In this document: positions 17,842 to 26,820 of the stretch, one piece after another
Position numbering within the stretch: the stretch's first letter is position 1
Layout: every line of letters begins with the position of its first letter
NCBI GenBank assembly: GCA_900551445.1
Contig: URWA01000024.1
Location: forward strand, 1-50,196
Direction of reading: 5' to 3'
Source: an uncultured Bacteroides sp.
Lineage (GTDB): Bacteria > Bacteroidota > Bacteroidia > Bacteroidales > Bacteroidaceae
DNA: 50,196 nucleotides
Notes under the pieces: generated by a model
Seen by the model: only the letters and a program-made list of their open reading frames with translations
The model's database searches: none
Told to the model about the DNA's origin: nothing
Program-made: the position numbers and the translations under genes

Positions 17842-18702
17842 ATGAAAATGAAAAATTTGATTTTATATTCCGTGCTCTTTCTGTTATTTCTATCTACTGG
17901 ATGTAGAGAACAGGATATGCTTGAAATGGAACATTATATTAAACAAGTGTATATTGTTGGAAGTGGAGAAGAGGGACACCTTTTGTCCAGAAAAGTAGAT
18001 TTGACTGAGGAGGAGATGGAAATCACCACCTCAATTTATGTGAGTGGTTCGCTTCTTCCTGATAAGGATGTGGCTGTAGAATTGGAAGAGGATTTTTCTG
18101 CCATTGATGAGTATAATAAGAAGTATAAATCAGAAAAGGATATTCAGTATCAAGCTATGCCGCATGATTTGTATAAAATAGAGTCGATGCATGTGGTTGT
18201 TTCGGCTGGTAATGCACAATCGTTAATTCCAATAAAGATTAAAACAGTAGGACTGGCTTGCGATTCTTTGTATGTGATACCGTTGAAAATAAAGTCCTGT
18301 TCTGAGTATCAGTTGGCAGAGCCTAATAATACAGTCCTGATATCTGTTTCGACGTATAATAAGTACTCTGGGAACTACAATTATGAGGGAGAAAAGGATG
18401 GCGTGGCATTTAGCTTACTGCGGACTGCTGTAGCAGTGAACGCCAATACAATCAGAATCTATAATTCAGGGACAGAAAATATTGCTAATGTAGATAATGA
18501 AGGTGTAACTTTTAGCATTAATGAGGATAACTCGTTAACTGTTAAAGGTTGGAAGAATATCGATGTGTTGGAAGGGAGCGGTATGTATGACCCTGAAGAG
18601 AAAACCTTTACTGTAGATTTCAGATATAAGGATGATATGGGAGGTGAACATACGGTTACAGGTAAGTTGATACTTGCTTCTTCATCTCAGGATTCAGAGT
18701 GA
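17842..18702 (+). CDS. DUF1735/DUF4361-type surface lipoprotein of the PUL
   Basis: The lipobox LFLSTGC places Cys near residue 21, followed by acidic residues (REQDMLEMEHY), as in surface-exposed Bacteroidetes lipoproteins. The first half resembles DUF1735 (a beta-sandwich starting around YIVGSGEEG); the second half, from about SKYSGNYNY, resembles DUF4361. Such proteins follow susD in many PULs and probably bind glycan, though function is rarely tested. It starts 12 bases after susD and is the last gene of the operon. An in-frame ATG six bases downstream (MKN) is an equally good start. Confidence 0.78.
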   Translation: MKMKNLILYSVLFLLFLSTGCREQDMLEMEHYIKQVYIVGSGEEGHLLSRKVDLTEEEMEITTSIYVSGSLLPDKDVAVELEEDFSAIDEYNKKYKSEKDIQYQAMPHDLYKIESMHVVVSAGNAQSLIPIKIKTVGLACDSLYVIPLKIKSCSEYQLAEPNNTVLISVSTYNKYSGNYNYEGEKDGVAFSLLRTAVAVNANTIRIYNSGTENIANVDNEGVTFSINEDNSLTVKGWKNIDVLEGSGMYDPEEKTFTVDFRYKDDMGGEHTVTGKLILASSSQDSE

Positions 18703-18751
18703 GTTGAAGGGGTTCGTGTTTGTTTCTGACTCATTTAGGAATGGCTCGAAT

Positions 18752-18799
18752 AAAAATGGTATGTAAGGTAGTGTTTTATTTACCTTACATACCATTTTT
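18752..18799. terminator. Bidirectional terminator between the PUL and luxS
   Basis: A perfect 19-bp stem (18752-18770 with 18781-18799) has A-tracts at the left foot and T-tracts at the right foot and a 10-base loop. It lies between convergent genes, so it can end transcription from both sides. Confidence 0.88.
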
Positions 18800-18822
18800 A
18801 GGTTTTATGTATGGGTCTCTTC

Positions 18823-19302
18823 CTATTTCGGATATTCCAGATTGGCTTCGGTCAGCTGTTCCAGCACTTCGTGCAGGAACTTGGCAGCTTCCCATCTCGC
18901 CATGGGCAAGTTCATCATAAGATAGTTGCCGCAATCTTTGGGAGTGGCACCCGGCACTTCGCCTTCATAGTCGGCAATGAAACGGAAGGTTTCGGTCATC
19001 AGCGGCGCAATGTCTTTGGATTGCAAGTCACCTTTCACTACCAGGTAGTTTCCGGTGAGGCAGCCCATCGGGCCCCAATAGATGATTTTATCGGCCCATA
19101 CCGGATGGTTGCGCAGGAAAGTGGCAGCCAGGTGTTCGATGGTATGGATGGCCGCAGGGCCTAACGCCGGTTCGCGGTTCGGCTCTTTCATGCGGATGTC
19201 GAAAGTGGTGACAATTTCATTTCCGACTTCATCTTTACGGGATACGAAAATACCACGTTTCAGATGAATATGGTCTACGGTAAAGCTTGGTATCTTTTTC
19301 AT
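18823..19302 (-). CDS. luxS: S-ribosylhomocysteine lyase (AI-2 synthase) LuxS
   Basis: LuxS splits S-ribosylhomocysteine into homocysteine and DPD, the precursor of autoinducer-2. The 159-residue product is full length. The metal site His53-x-x-Glu56-His57 (HTIEH) and Cys124 (PKDCGNY) is present, and the catalytic Cys81 lies in GPMGCLTG. The gene follows mtn by 6 bases on the same strand, so the two steps from S-adenosylhomocysteine to homocysteine are encoded as one unit. Identification is secure. Confidence 0.98.
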   Translation of the reverse strand: MKKIPSFTVDHIHLKRGIFVSRKDEVGNEIVTTFDIRMKEPNREPALGPAAIHTIEHLAATFLRNHPVWADKIIYWGPMGCLTGNYLVVKGDLQSKDIAPLMTETFRFIADYEGEVPGATPKDCGNYLMMNLPMARWEAAKFLHEVLEQLTEANLEYPK

Positions 19303-19308
19303 GATTCG

Positions 19309-20004
19309 TTATAGTTTGTTGGGTAATGCTTTCAAGAAAGTCTCGGTCACATGGAAGGAGCGGTCGGCCATCTCTCCCCAGAAGTTCAGGTACTGCTCAA
19401 AATGCTTGTCGGCTCCCGGGGTGTCACTGATGATGCGGAAGCTGATGAAAGGCACCTGATAGAGGTAGCATACCTGGGCGATGGAAGCCGACTCCATGTC
19501 GACAGCCAGTCCCTCGGGGAAGTTACGCTTGATTTCGTCCAGTTCGCTGCGGTCGGTGATGAACTTGTCGCCCGTGCAGATAAGACCTCCGTGAATGGCT
19601 GTTTCCGTATCCAGTGAGAGCGCACACTGATAGAGCGTTTCGTTGCCCTGGAAGAACGTCGGGAGACCCTGTATCTGTCCGTAGGCATTGCCTTCGCCGC
19701 ACCATACATCGTGGTACACGATTTGCTGGCTGACTACCACATCCATTATTTTCAGGCAGTTGTCAATTCCTCCTGCCACTCCGGTGCTGATGATGCAGTC
19801 GGGCTGGAACGTGCGGATGAGTTCCACGGTACCTGCGGCAGCGTTGACTTTCCCGATACCGCATTGCATCAGAATGATGGTATTGTGCTTGATGGAGCCT
19901 TCGATGTAGGTGAAGGGGCCCTCTTTACGTTCAGTCTTGTTCTTGAGTTGGTTGGCCAGTTGCTTCTGTTCGGAAGACATGGCGGTGATGATTCCTATTT
20001 TCAT
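19309..20004 (-). CDS. mtnN: 5'-methylthioadenosine/S-adenosylhomocysteine nucleosidase
   Basis: The enzyme removes adenine from S-adenosylhomocysteine and methylthioadenosine, giving the LuxS substrate. At 231 residues it is the normal length. The family start MKIGIITAMSSE has the conserved Glu12; TGVAGG, the catalytic VDMES segment and the Asp of RIISD, which protonates the purine, are all present. It is the promoter-proximal gene of an mtnN-luxS pair and diverges from the YfhO gene. Confidence 0.97.
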   Translation of the reverse strand: MKIGIITAMSSEQKQLANQLKNKTERKEGPFTYIEGSIKHNTIILMQCGIGKVNAAAGTVELIRTFQPDCIISTGVAGGIDNCLKIMDVVVSQQIVYHDVWCGEGNAYGQIQGLPTFFQGNETLYQCALSLDTETAIHGGLICTGDKFITDRSELDEIKRNFPEGLAVDMESASIAQVCYLYQVPFISFRIISDTPGADKHFEQYLNFWGEMADRSFHVTETFLKALPNKL

Positions 20005-20027
20005 GCGTTAAAAAAGATTTTCAGGGG

Positions 20028-20035
20028 CAAATTTA
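20028..20035 (-). promoter_or_regulatory. Possible mtnN-luxS promoter, -7 element TAAATTTG (minus strand)
   Basis: Read on the minus strand it matches TAnnTTTG, 24 bases before the mtnN start. No clear -33 box. Confidence 0.45.
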
Positions 20036-20058
20036 CGACTTTTCAGGCAGTATTGTGT

Positions 20059-20066
20059 TATCTTTG
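20059..20066 (+). promoter_or_regulatory. Promoter of the YfhO gene, -7 element TATCTTTG
   Basis: It matches TAnnTTTG, 20 bases before the ATG at 20086, and so supports that start over the longer open frame that reads back through mtnN. Confidence 0.55.
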
Positions 20067-20085
20067 CCTGCCGAAAACATTAATT

Positions 20086-22587
20086 ATGAATAATATGAAC
20101 TTGTTCAAGAAACTACTGCCCGACGTGGTAGTAATCGTTCTTTTTGCTATCATTTCGTTTGCTTATTTCTTTCCGGCAGTGACCGAAGGACGTATTCTGG
20201 CACAGCACGATGCCGTGGCCGGTATCGGTTCGGGACGTGAGATGAGTGAATACTTGGAGAAGACAGGTGAGCGGACCCGGTGGACCAATGCCATCTTTGG
20301 CGGTATGCCTACCTATCAGATGTCGCCCAGTTACGATTCAACCGATACGTTGAGCTGGATTCAGAAGGTGTATCACCTCTTTTTGCCGACCTACGTGTGG
20401 TATGTGTTTGTGATGCTGCTGGGCTTTTATATCCTGTTGCGGGCTTTTGATTTCAAGGTATGGATGTCGGCACTGGGTGCCATTCTCTGGGCCTTTTCGT
20501 CTTATTTCTTCATCATCATTGCGGCCGGACATATCTGGAAGTTTGTGGCTTTGGCTTATATTCCGCCTACGATTGCCGGTATGGTATTGGCATATCGGGG
20601 TAAACTGCTGGCGGGAGGTATCGTGACCGCTTTGTTTGTCGCACTTCAGATTATGGCCAACCATCCGCAGATGAGTTATTATTTCTTGTTTGTCATGCTG
20701 TTTATGGCCATCGCCTATGGCGTGATGGCATGGCGGGAAAAGAAGATGCCCCAGTTTATCAAAGCGACTGTAGTCTTGATTGTTGCTGGTCTGGTAGGGG
20801 TCTGCGTGAACTTGTCGAACCTGTATCACACGTATGAATACAGCAAGGAGACCATGCGTGGCAAGAGCGAACTGGTGAAAGAAAACAATCCGGACCAGAC
20901 AAGCAGCGGACTGGAACGAAGCTATATTACCCAGTGGAGTTATGGAATCGGGGAAACTTTCTCTTTATTGGTGCCGAATGTAAAAGGAGGTGCTTCTGTT
21001 CCGTTAGCAAACAATGAGAAGGCCATGGAGAAGGCCGATCCGAATTACATGGGGTTGTATAGTCAGCTGGGACAATATTGGGGTGAACAGCCCGGTACTT
21101 CCGGACCTGTGTATGTGGGTGCCTTCGTGATGTTTCTTTTCATCCTGGGATTGTTCATTGTGAAAGGTCCGATGAAATGGGCTTTGGTGGTTGGTACCGT
21201 GTTCTCTATCTTACTCTCTTGGGGGCATAATTTCATGGGATTGACGGATTTCTTTATCGACTATATCCCGATGTACAGCAAGTTCCGTGCGGTATCTTCT
21301 ATTCTGGTCATTGCAGAATTTACCATTCCTTTGCTGGCCATCATGGCGTTGAAAGAAGTGGTAGAACGTCCGCAATTGTGGAATGAATCGCGCAAAGCCT
21401 TTTACATCTCGTTTGTGTTGACGGGTGGCTTGTCTTTGCTGTTTGCATTGGCACCGAGCTTCTTCTTCCCTTCGTATGTCTCTACTGCCGAAATGAACGC
21501 GTTGCAGAATGCCATTCCGGCCGACCAGCTGGCTCCGATTCTGGTCAATCTGGAAGAAATACGTAAATCCATCTTCACTTCCGATGCATGGCGCAGCTTC
21601 TTCGTGATAGTGATTGGTGCAGTATTGTTGTGGGCTTATTGTGCTGGAAAATTGAAGGCCAAACTGCTGGTGGGCCTGCTGGCTTTGCTGTGTTTGGTAG
21701 ATATGTGGAGTGTCAACAAACGCTATCTGTACGATGAACAGTTCGTGGCAAAAGGTACGGAGATGCAGCCTTTCTTGGAACCGTCGGAAACTGACCGGGA
21801 GATTTTGCAAGACAAATCACTGGACTACCGTGTGCTGAACTTGTCCGTCAATACGTTCAATGAAAACAATACGGCCTACTGGCACAAGAGTATCGGTGGA
21901 TATCATGCCGCCAAGCTCCGTCGTTATCAGGAAATGATTGACGAGCACATTCAGGGTGAGATTACAGTTTTGTTCAAGACCCTGCCGGCTGTAAATGCCG
22001 ATTTGAGTCAGGTAGGCGATACGCTGACACCGGTGCTGAACATGCTGAACACGCGTTATTTCATCATTCCGTTGCAGCAGGGGAAAACCATTCCGGTATT
22101 CAATCCACATGCTTTGGGCAATGCCTGGTTTGTGGAGAAGGTGCAATATGTGAACAATGCCAATGAGGAAATAGAGGCCTTGCATCACGTCAATCCGGCA
22201 ACGGTAGCCGTGGTCGACAAGAAGTTCCAGAATGAAGTGAAGGCCTCTGCCGGAGCAGACAGTTTGAACTCCATTGTGCTGACGAATTATGAACCGAATG
22301 CCCTGAAATATGAAGTCAATTCACCGAAGGGAGGAACGGTGGTCTTTGCTGAGATTTATTATCCGGGCTGGCACTCGTTCATTGATGGAAGAGAGGTACC
22401 TCATGGCCGTGCAGATTACATCCTGCGTGCGATGAACGTACCGGCTGGCAAGCATGTGGTAGAATTTACGTTCGACCCGAAATCACTGCATGTGACGGAA
22501 ATGATTGCTTTCGTGGCACTGGGAATTCTGTTGTTGGCGGTAATTATAGCCGTGCTGCTGGCTTTTAAGAAGCGGAAGAAGGCATAA
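20086..22587 (+). CDS. YfhO-family multi-pass membrane protein
   Basis: I chose the ATG at 20086 (MNNMNLFKKLLPDVV) because the open frame upstream overlaps mtnN on the other strand and a promoter-like element lies at 20059. The 833-residue product has an N-terminal helix, a periplasmic loop, about a dozen membrane segments and a C-terminal beta-rich domain (about 700-800) before a last helix and a basic tail (FKKRKKA). This is the YfhO build, a GT-C-like superfamily known in Gram-positives for adding sugars to surface polymers from a lipid donor. The Bacteroidetes members are not assigned. It converges on the large glycan gene block, which may be chance or a functional link. Confidence 0.85.
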   Translation: MNNMNLFKKLLPDVVVIVLFAIISFAYFFPAVTEGRILAQHDAVAGIGSGREMSEYLEKTGERTRWTNAIFGGMPTYQMSPSYDSTDTLSWIQKVYHLFLPTYVWYVFVMLLGFYILLRAFDFKVWMSALGAILWAFSSYFFIIIAAGHIWKFVALAYIPPTIAGMVLAYRGKLLAGGIVTALFVALQIMANHPQMSYYFLFVMLFMAIAYGVMAWREKKMPQFIKATVVLIVAGLVGVCVNLSNLYHTYEYSKETMRGKSELVKENNPDQTSSGLERSYITQWSYGIGETFSLLVPNVKGGASVPLANNEKAMEKADPNYMGLYSQLGQYWGEQPGTSGPVYVGAFVMFLFILGLFIVKGPMKWALVVGTVFSILLSWGHNFMGLTDFFIDYIPMYSKFRAVSSILVIAEFTIPLLAIMALKEVVERPQLWNESRKAFYISFVLTGGLSLLFALAPSFFFPSYVSTAEMNALQNAIPADQLAPILVNLEEIRKSIFTSDAWRSFFVIVIGAVLLWAYCAGKLKAKLLVGLLALLCLVDMWSVNKRYLYDEQFVAKGTEMQPFLEPSETDREILQDKSLDYRVLNLSVNTFNENNTAYWHKSIGGYHAAKLRRYQEMIDEHIQGEITVLFKTLPAVNADLSQVGDTLTPVLNMLNTRYFIIPLQQGKTIPVFNPHALGNAWFVEKVQYVNNANEEIEALHHVNPATVAVVDKKFQNEVKASAGADSLNSIVLTNYEPNALKYEVNSPKGGTVVFAEIYYPGWHSFIDGREVPHGRADYILRAMNVPAGKHVVEFTFDPKSLHVTEMIAFVALGILLLAVIIAVLLAFKKRKKA

Positions 22588-22615
22588 AAAGCAGCCTTGG
22601 CTTTCTGAAAATACG

Positions 22616-22660
22616 AACGTCCTGTGGAAGATGCTTACGCATTGGAAGCAGGACGTTTTT
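22616..22660. terminator. Terminator hairpin at the YfhO/glycosyltransferase junction
   Basis: AACGTCCTG (22616-22624) pairs with CAGGACGTT (22649-22657) before a T tract. The right arm lies inside the last codons of the convergent GT2 gene, so the element ends the YfhO transcript at least. Confidence 0.75.
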
Positions 22661-23408
22661 TGTTTCTCAAGTTCCGGACGACAAACCAGGCATGGTGCAT
22701 GACGGTAGATACCACCCCATAATGCTTGCACATGATGTGGAAGCGTTCTTTCAGGGATGCCTTATGGTTGCGGGTGGTCATTCCTTCATTCAGGTAATCA
22801 ATGAGTATCAGGTGAGTATGATGGAGCACCTTGCTTTTCTTCATGACTCGGATGCACCAGTCAAAGTCGGCCGAGAAACGATAGTGCAGGTCGTAGGGCT
22901 CTACCAGGTCACGACGGGCAAAGAAGGCCTGATGGCAGACCAGCATACCTTCCTTGAAACTCTTCCAGTTCAGGTTTTCGGGGGGGCTGAGACGGCGCAT
23001 GTGCAGGAAGTGTCCTTCTTCGTCCACGATGGCCGTGTCGCCATATAGCACATCCGGCAGGGTCGATTCCGTAAGAGAATGTACCATGAGCTGGAGGGTG
23101 TCGTCTTCGTGCAGTTCATCGCCGGCATTCAGGAAACAGAGGTAATCACCGGTAGCCAGCTTGATACCTTTGTTCATGGCATCATACAGTCCTTTGTCCG
23201 GTTCGCTCACCACTGTGTGTATGTGTTCCTTGTACTGGTCGACAATCTGTAGCGTGCGGTCTTTCGACCCTCCGTCTACGATGATGTATTCTACATTCTT
23301 GTACGTCTGGGTGATGACGCTTTGAATGGTATCTTCCAATACGGCTCCGGCATTGTAAGTGACGGTAATAATAGAGAACTTAGGATGTAAGTGGTGAAAA
23401 TTATGCAT
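22635..23408 (-). CDS. Family 2 glycosyltransferase
   Basis: A GT-A fold inverting transferase of 257 residues. The N-terminus has the GT2 pattern FSIITVTYNAG, then IIVDGGSKDRT; the metal-binding DxD-like region is FLNAGDELHED, and a downstream ADFDWCIRVMKK supplies the likely base (ED/D-W region). It adds one sugar to a growing lipid-linked or nucleotide-derived glycan at the inner face of the membrane; donor and acceptor cannot be told. It overlaps the upstream gene by 8 bases and is the last gene of the leftward block. Confidence 0.93.
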   Translation of the reverse strand: MHNFHHLHPKFSIITVTYNAGAVLEDTIQSVITQTYKNVEYIIVDGGSKDRTLQIVDQYKEHIHTVVSEPDKGLYDAMNKGIKLATGDYLCFLNAGDELHEDDTLQLMVHSLTESTLPDVLYGDTAIVDEEGHFLHMRRLSPPENLNWKSFKEGMLVCHQAFFARRDLVEPYDLHYRFSADFDWCIRVMKKSKVLHHTHLILIDYLNEGMTTRNHKASLKERFHIMCKHYGVVSTVMHHAWFVVRNLRNKKRPASNA

Positions 23409-24663
23409 TTTTTCCGGTAATGTGATTGTATATTTGAATGTACTGGCTGGCGATAGTGCTTTCTGAATAAGTGGTCACCGCTTTGCGATAAGCCTCAGAA
23501 CTCAGGGTCTCATAGTCGCCTTCGGTGAGGGTCCAGCAGATGCCATTGGCCAAATCTTCAGCCGATTTGTATTGAGCTACATAGCCATTATGGAGGTGGT
23601 CAATCATTTGTGGGATACCGCCTACATTGAATCCTACACAAGGAATACCGCAGGCCATCGCTTCCACGATGGTATTGGGCAGATTGTCTTGCAAGGAAGG
23701 AGTCACGTAAAGATCGACGGCATTGTAGATATCCACCAGTTCTTTTTCGTTGCTGACATAGTTCATCGGGTAGATGGGGAAGGGGAAGAGTGACTTGCAC
23801 TGTTCGGCCTGGCTTCCCAGTACCACTACGCCTAACTGCTTACTGAGTTCCGGTTCCTGCTGGGCCAGCAACTTGCAGGCTTCTATCAGGTAGTCGATGC
23901 CTTTTCGCTTGTCGGTGATTTTCATTGAACCGAACAGCAGCAGTTTTTTGTCGACAGGAAGATGCAATTTCTCGCGGGCAAACTTTTTGGCCCGTGGTTT
24001 GAACAGATTGGTGTTGATGGCATTGGGAATGTTGGTGATGTTATGTCCCTGAAGCAGGGCACTTTTACGGGCCATGGCTTCCAACCATCGGCTGCAGGCG
24101 ATGAACGTGATAGGTGCCGTAGCATAGAGCTTTTGTTTCTTGTGAAAAGTTTTTTCCGACAAATCATGATGATGAGGCTTCAACAAGAGCGGGCAGTCAT
24201 GACATTCCGTGGTGTATTTCTCACATTCTCCTGAATAGTGGCAAATGCCGGTAAAAGGCCACATGTCGTGTAGCGTCCATACCACGGGCTTTCCAGAAGC
24301 AAGAATACGCTGTATGTCTTTCAGTGAGAGCATCCCCTGATTAATCCAGTGCAGGTGGATGACATCGGCCTGGCGAAACTCGGGTAAGGACGTGATGTCG
24401 GTACCCGTATTGGCGATGTCGACAGCGAACAGGTTGTGGCGCTTGAATCCGTTGGCTGCCCAAATGACGATACGTTCCCAAGTGAACTGCCAGATTCTAC
24501 GCCATGATTTCTTGAGTGAGACGACAGTTACCTGGTCAGTCTGTTTGTTGCGGACCAACATCTTGGCTTTTATCCCGTTGTTTTTCAAGGCTTCCATCAG
24601 CCGGTTGGCGGCAATGGCGGCACCTCCTATACGTTCAGCTGTATTGATGATAAGTACTCTCAT
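23401..24663 (-). CDS. Family 4-type (GT-B) glycosyltransferase
   Basis: The 420-residue protein has an N-terminal domain that begins MRVLIINTAERIGGAAIAANRL, with the glycine loop seen in GT4 enzymes, and a C-terminal donor-binding domain with PSLQDNLPNTIVEAMACGIPCVGF, the E-x7-E type region that contacts the nucleotide sugar. A middle stretch, SGECEKYTTECHDCPLL, carries three Cys near His residues, as in related capsule-type transferases. It lies between two other transferase genes and overlaps the next by 8 bases. Confidence 0.93.
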   Translation of the reverse strand: MRVLIINTAERIGGAAIAANRLMEALKNNGIKAKMLVRNKQTDQVTVVSLKKSWRRIWQFTWERIVIWAANGFKRHNLFAVDIANTGTDITSLPEFRQADVIHLHWINQGMLSLKDIQRILASGKPVVWTLHDMWPFTGICHYSGECEKYTTECHDCPLLLKPHHHDLSEKTFHKKQKLYATAPITFIACSRWLEAMARKSALLQGHNITNIPNAINTNLFKPRAKKFAREKLHLPVDKKLLLFGSMKITDKRKGIDYLIEACKLLAQQEPELSKQLGVVVLGSQAEQCKSLFPFPIYPMNYVSNEKELVDIYNAVDLYVTPSLQDNLPNTIVEAMACGIPCVGFNVGGIPQMIDHLHNGYVAQYKSAEDLANGICWTLTEGDYETLSSEAYRKAVTTYSESTIASQYIQIYNHITGKNA

Positions 24664-24690
24664 GGCGTGTCGTTCAAGTTTTCTGCAAAG

Positions 24691-25767
24691 TTAGGAGTTT
24701 TTTGCACTTATGTGCAACAGTCTTTCGGCAATTTCCTTGCTGAATATAGTCAAATTAAACCGTTCTTCTCCTAGTTTGCGGGCGTTCCGTCCCATTTGTT
24801 CCATTTCTTCCGGATGGGTACGGAGGTAATGGATGGCTTTTACCCAGCCTTCCACATCCCCATATTCCACTGCAATACCGATACCTTCTTTTTCGATGTC
24901 AATTTCGAAGTTGGGATTCTTCGAACAGACGACCGGAATCCCCAGGGCGTATGCTTCTACCAGTGTGGTCAATCCGACGGTATAGGGAAAGTCCAGACAG
25001 CAGATGACAATGGCTTTTTTCCGGGCCACTTTCTTTGCCAGCTCGTAGGGGATGACTCCTTCGGTATAGTGGAGGTGGATGTTGTCGGTCAGTGTCAGGC
25101 TGTCGGCTATTTGCTTATAATTGAGGTTCCCACATTTTTCGGCAATGAATACTTCCAAGTCTTCTTCGGTTTGTGAGAAGGCTTCCAGCATCGTTTTCAG
25201 GTCACGGTTTTCCTTCCCGGTCGAGATGTAGCCTTCCCGTGGTTGTGGAGGCAGTTCTTTCAGCAGGTGGTCGTAGAATGCCAGATCCGGTCCCCAGTGT
25301 ATCAGTTCCAGCTTGTGTTCCGGTACCTTGTGGGTGGCGATGGAGTCCTGAATCAGCTTCCGGCTGAAGAGAAACATGTGGTCAATGCCCCGGTAGAAGA
25401 AACGGGAGATGGCTTCTTTCAGCCGGTTAGGCGATTTGCGGAGGGCGGTGTGATGCCATATCACGATGGGCTTCCGGTACAGTCCGAGGGCCCGCAAGAA
25501 GATAATCAGTTCCAAGCCTCGGAAAGAAGTACCGTAAAGCACCTCGTATTTTTCTTTGCAGAAAAGAATCTCTTTGGTGGCATAAAGCATCAGCTTCCAT
25601 CGGCTGGAAAAGGCTTTGTAACGGTGCATCACCGAGTGTATGCCATGGTTCTCCAGCAAGGGCAGGCCATAGAGAATGTGTCCGGGAAACCGGAAGTTTT
25701 TCCATTCCTCGTAGCTTTCCCGCGTGAGTCGGGTGTGATAGAAATAAATATTGAGTTTTGGATTCAT
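24691..25767 (-). CDS. GT-B-type glycosyltransferase
   Basis: The 358-residue product starts MNPKLNIYFYHTRLT. The N-terminal half is poorly conserved, but the C-terminal half has the GT1/GT4 donor-site pattern CCLDFPYTVGLTTLVEAYALGIPVV, followed by the usual WVKAIHYLRTHPEEMEQMG helix. It is therefore a nucleotide-sugar transferase of unknown specificity. The gene starts 9 bases after the GnT-I-like gene and is followed after 27 bases by the next GT. Confidence 0.85.
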   Translation of the reverse strand: MNPKLNIYFYHTRLTRESYEEWKNFRFPGHILYGLPLLENHGIHSVMHRYKAFSSRWKLMLYATKEILFCKEKYEVLYGTSFRGLELIIFLRALGLYRKPIVIWHHTALRKSPNRLKEAISRFFYRGIDHMFLFSRKLIQDSIATHKVPEHKLELIHWGPDLAFYDHLLKELPPQPREGYISTGKENRDLKTMLEAFSQTEEDLEVFIAEKCGNLNYKQIADSLTLTDNIHLHYTEGVIPYELAKKVARKKAIVICCLDFPYTVGLTTLVEAYALGIPVVCSKNPNFEIDIEKEGIGIAVEYGDVEGWVKAIHYLRTHPEEMEQMGRNARKLGEERFNLTIFSKEIAERLLHISAKNS

Positions 25768-25776
25768 ATCTAGATA

Positions 25777-26820
25777 TTAACGCCATTTGTTTCTGCCCAG
25801 CCACTTGTTGAGGCGGTTGCGCAAGGCTTTACTGATATTCTTGAAATTACCGTAGCGCAGGTTGAGATAAAGTTCCTCGAACGAACGGCCGATTTTAATC
25901 CAGGGATGTCCCCATGCCATGATGCGGAACATACGGTCTTTGTAGCCTACATTCTCAATGATATAACGCGGGTGCTTCAGTGGAAAATCCAGCTCATGGC
26001 GTGCCATCGTAAAGATACGCCGATAACCTCTCGGGAGCAGGTTATTGCCGCTGCCGAAGTGGGTGGAGCCTGCCGTCGCACCCAGGTTGTGAATCATGTT
26101 TTTCGTAGGCACGATGCTCAAGCCGGAGTTGAAGAACATGGCTGCATGGAAAATGCTTTCGTAATAAGCCTTTCCGCTTTCCCGGTGATGCCGGCAGAAT
26201 TCAATGAACTCTTTCTGGTACTTCCGTTCCTTGATGTATTCTTCCAGTTGCCGCAGGTTGAATGTATCGTCCAGAAAGCTGTAGTGCTCGTCCCATTGGT
26301 CGATGACGCGGCGCCAGCTGGCCCATCCCCAGATGGAGAAAGTGGTGCTGAAAAAGTAGTCGTAGGGTACATCTTTCGTCACTTCATCGTAGTTGATGCC
26401 GGAAATCATGCAGATGCGGGTATCGTTCTCGTATTTGTCGAGCAGTTCTTTGCAGAAGCGGAAGAAACTGACGGAAGGGATGTCGTCATCCTCCAATACG
26501 ATGCATTTGTCCACATGGGAAAATGCCCATTTCTGTGACAGATATTCGGAGGGATCACAACCGAAGTTCTGTTCCTGGTACCATTGGTGCACCTCACAGT
26601 CCCAGTCAATCTCGTCCACGACTTCTCGGCAGGCTAATATGCCGGGCAGGTCTTTTTCTCCTCTGGGACCGTCCTGATAGAGGAACAGCTTGGAGGGACG
26701 TGCCTTTCTTACCTGTTCAAAAACGGCCTTGAGTGGTTCGGGACGGTTGAAGAACAGAATCAATACGGCCACCTCCACGAGGGCCGGATGACTGTGCGTA
26801 TGTTTAACGGTCGTTTCCAT
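25777..26820 (-). CDS. GnT-I/POMGNT1-like (GT13-type) glycosyltransferase
   Basis: The 347-residue protein has a nucleotide-sugar fold that starts VAVLILFFNRPEPLKAVFEQ and the metal-binding motif VLEDDD with acidic residues 110-113. After it come FFRFCKELLDKY, CMISGINYDE and a FSIWGWASWRR segment. This order (EDD, FF, C-I/V-S, then G-W-x-x-R) is the pattern I know from animal N-acetylglucosaminyltransferase I and POMGNT1. In bacteria such proteins are usually left as putative hemolysin-like or sugar transferases. A GlcNAc-type donor is a guess. Its start overlaps the LicD gene by 17 bases, implying coupled translation. Confidence 0.75.
   Translation of the reverse strand: METTVKHTHSHPALVEVAVLILFFNRPEPLKAVFEQVRKARPSKLFLYQDGPRGEKDLPGILACREVVDEIDWDCEVHQWYQEQNFGCDPSEYLSQKWAFSHVDKCIVLEDDDIPSVSFFRFCKELLDKYENDTRICMISGINYDEVTKDVPYDYFFSTTFSIWGWASWRRVIDQWDEHYSFLDDTFNLRQLEEYIKERKYQKEFIEFCRHHRESGKAYYESIFHAAMFFNSGLSIVPTKNMIHNLGATAGSTHFGSGNNLLPRGYRRIFTMARHELDFPLKHPRYIIENVGYKDRMFRIMAWGHPWIKIGRSFEELYLNLRYGNFKNISKALRNRLNKWLGRNKWR

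Noticed and set aside
25906..26538. Open frame on the plus strand opposite the GnT-I-like gene
   Set aside because: The minus-strand protein carries a clear catalytic motif; the plus-strand frame has none.
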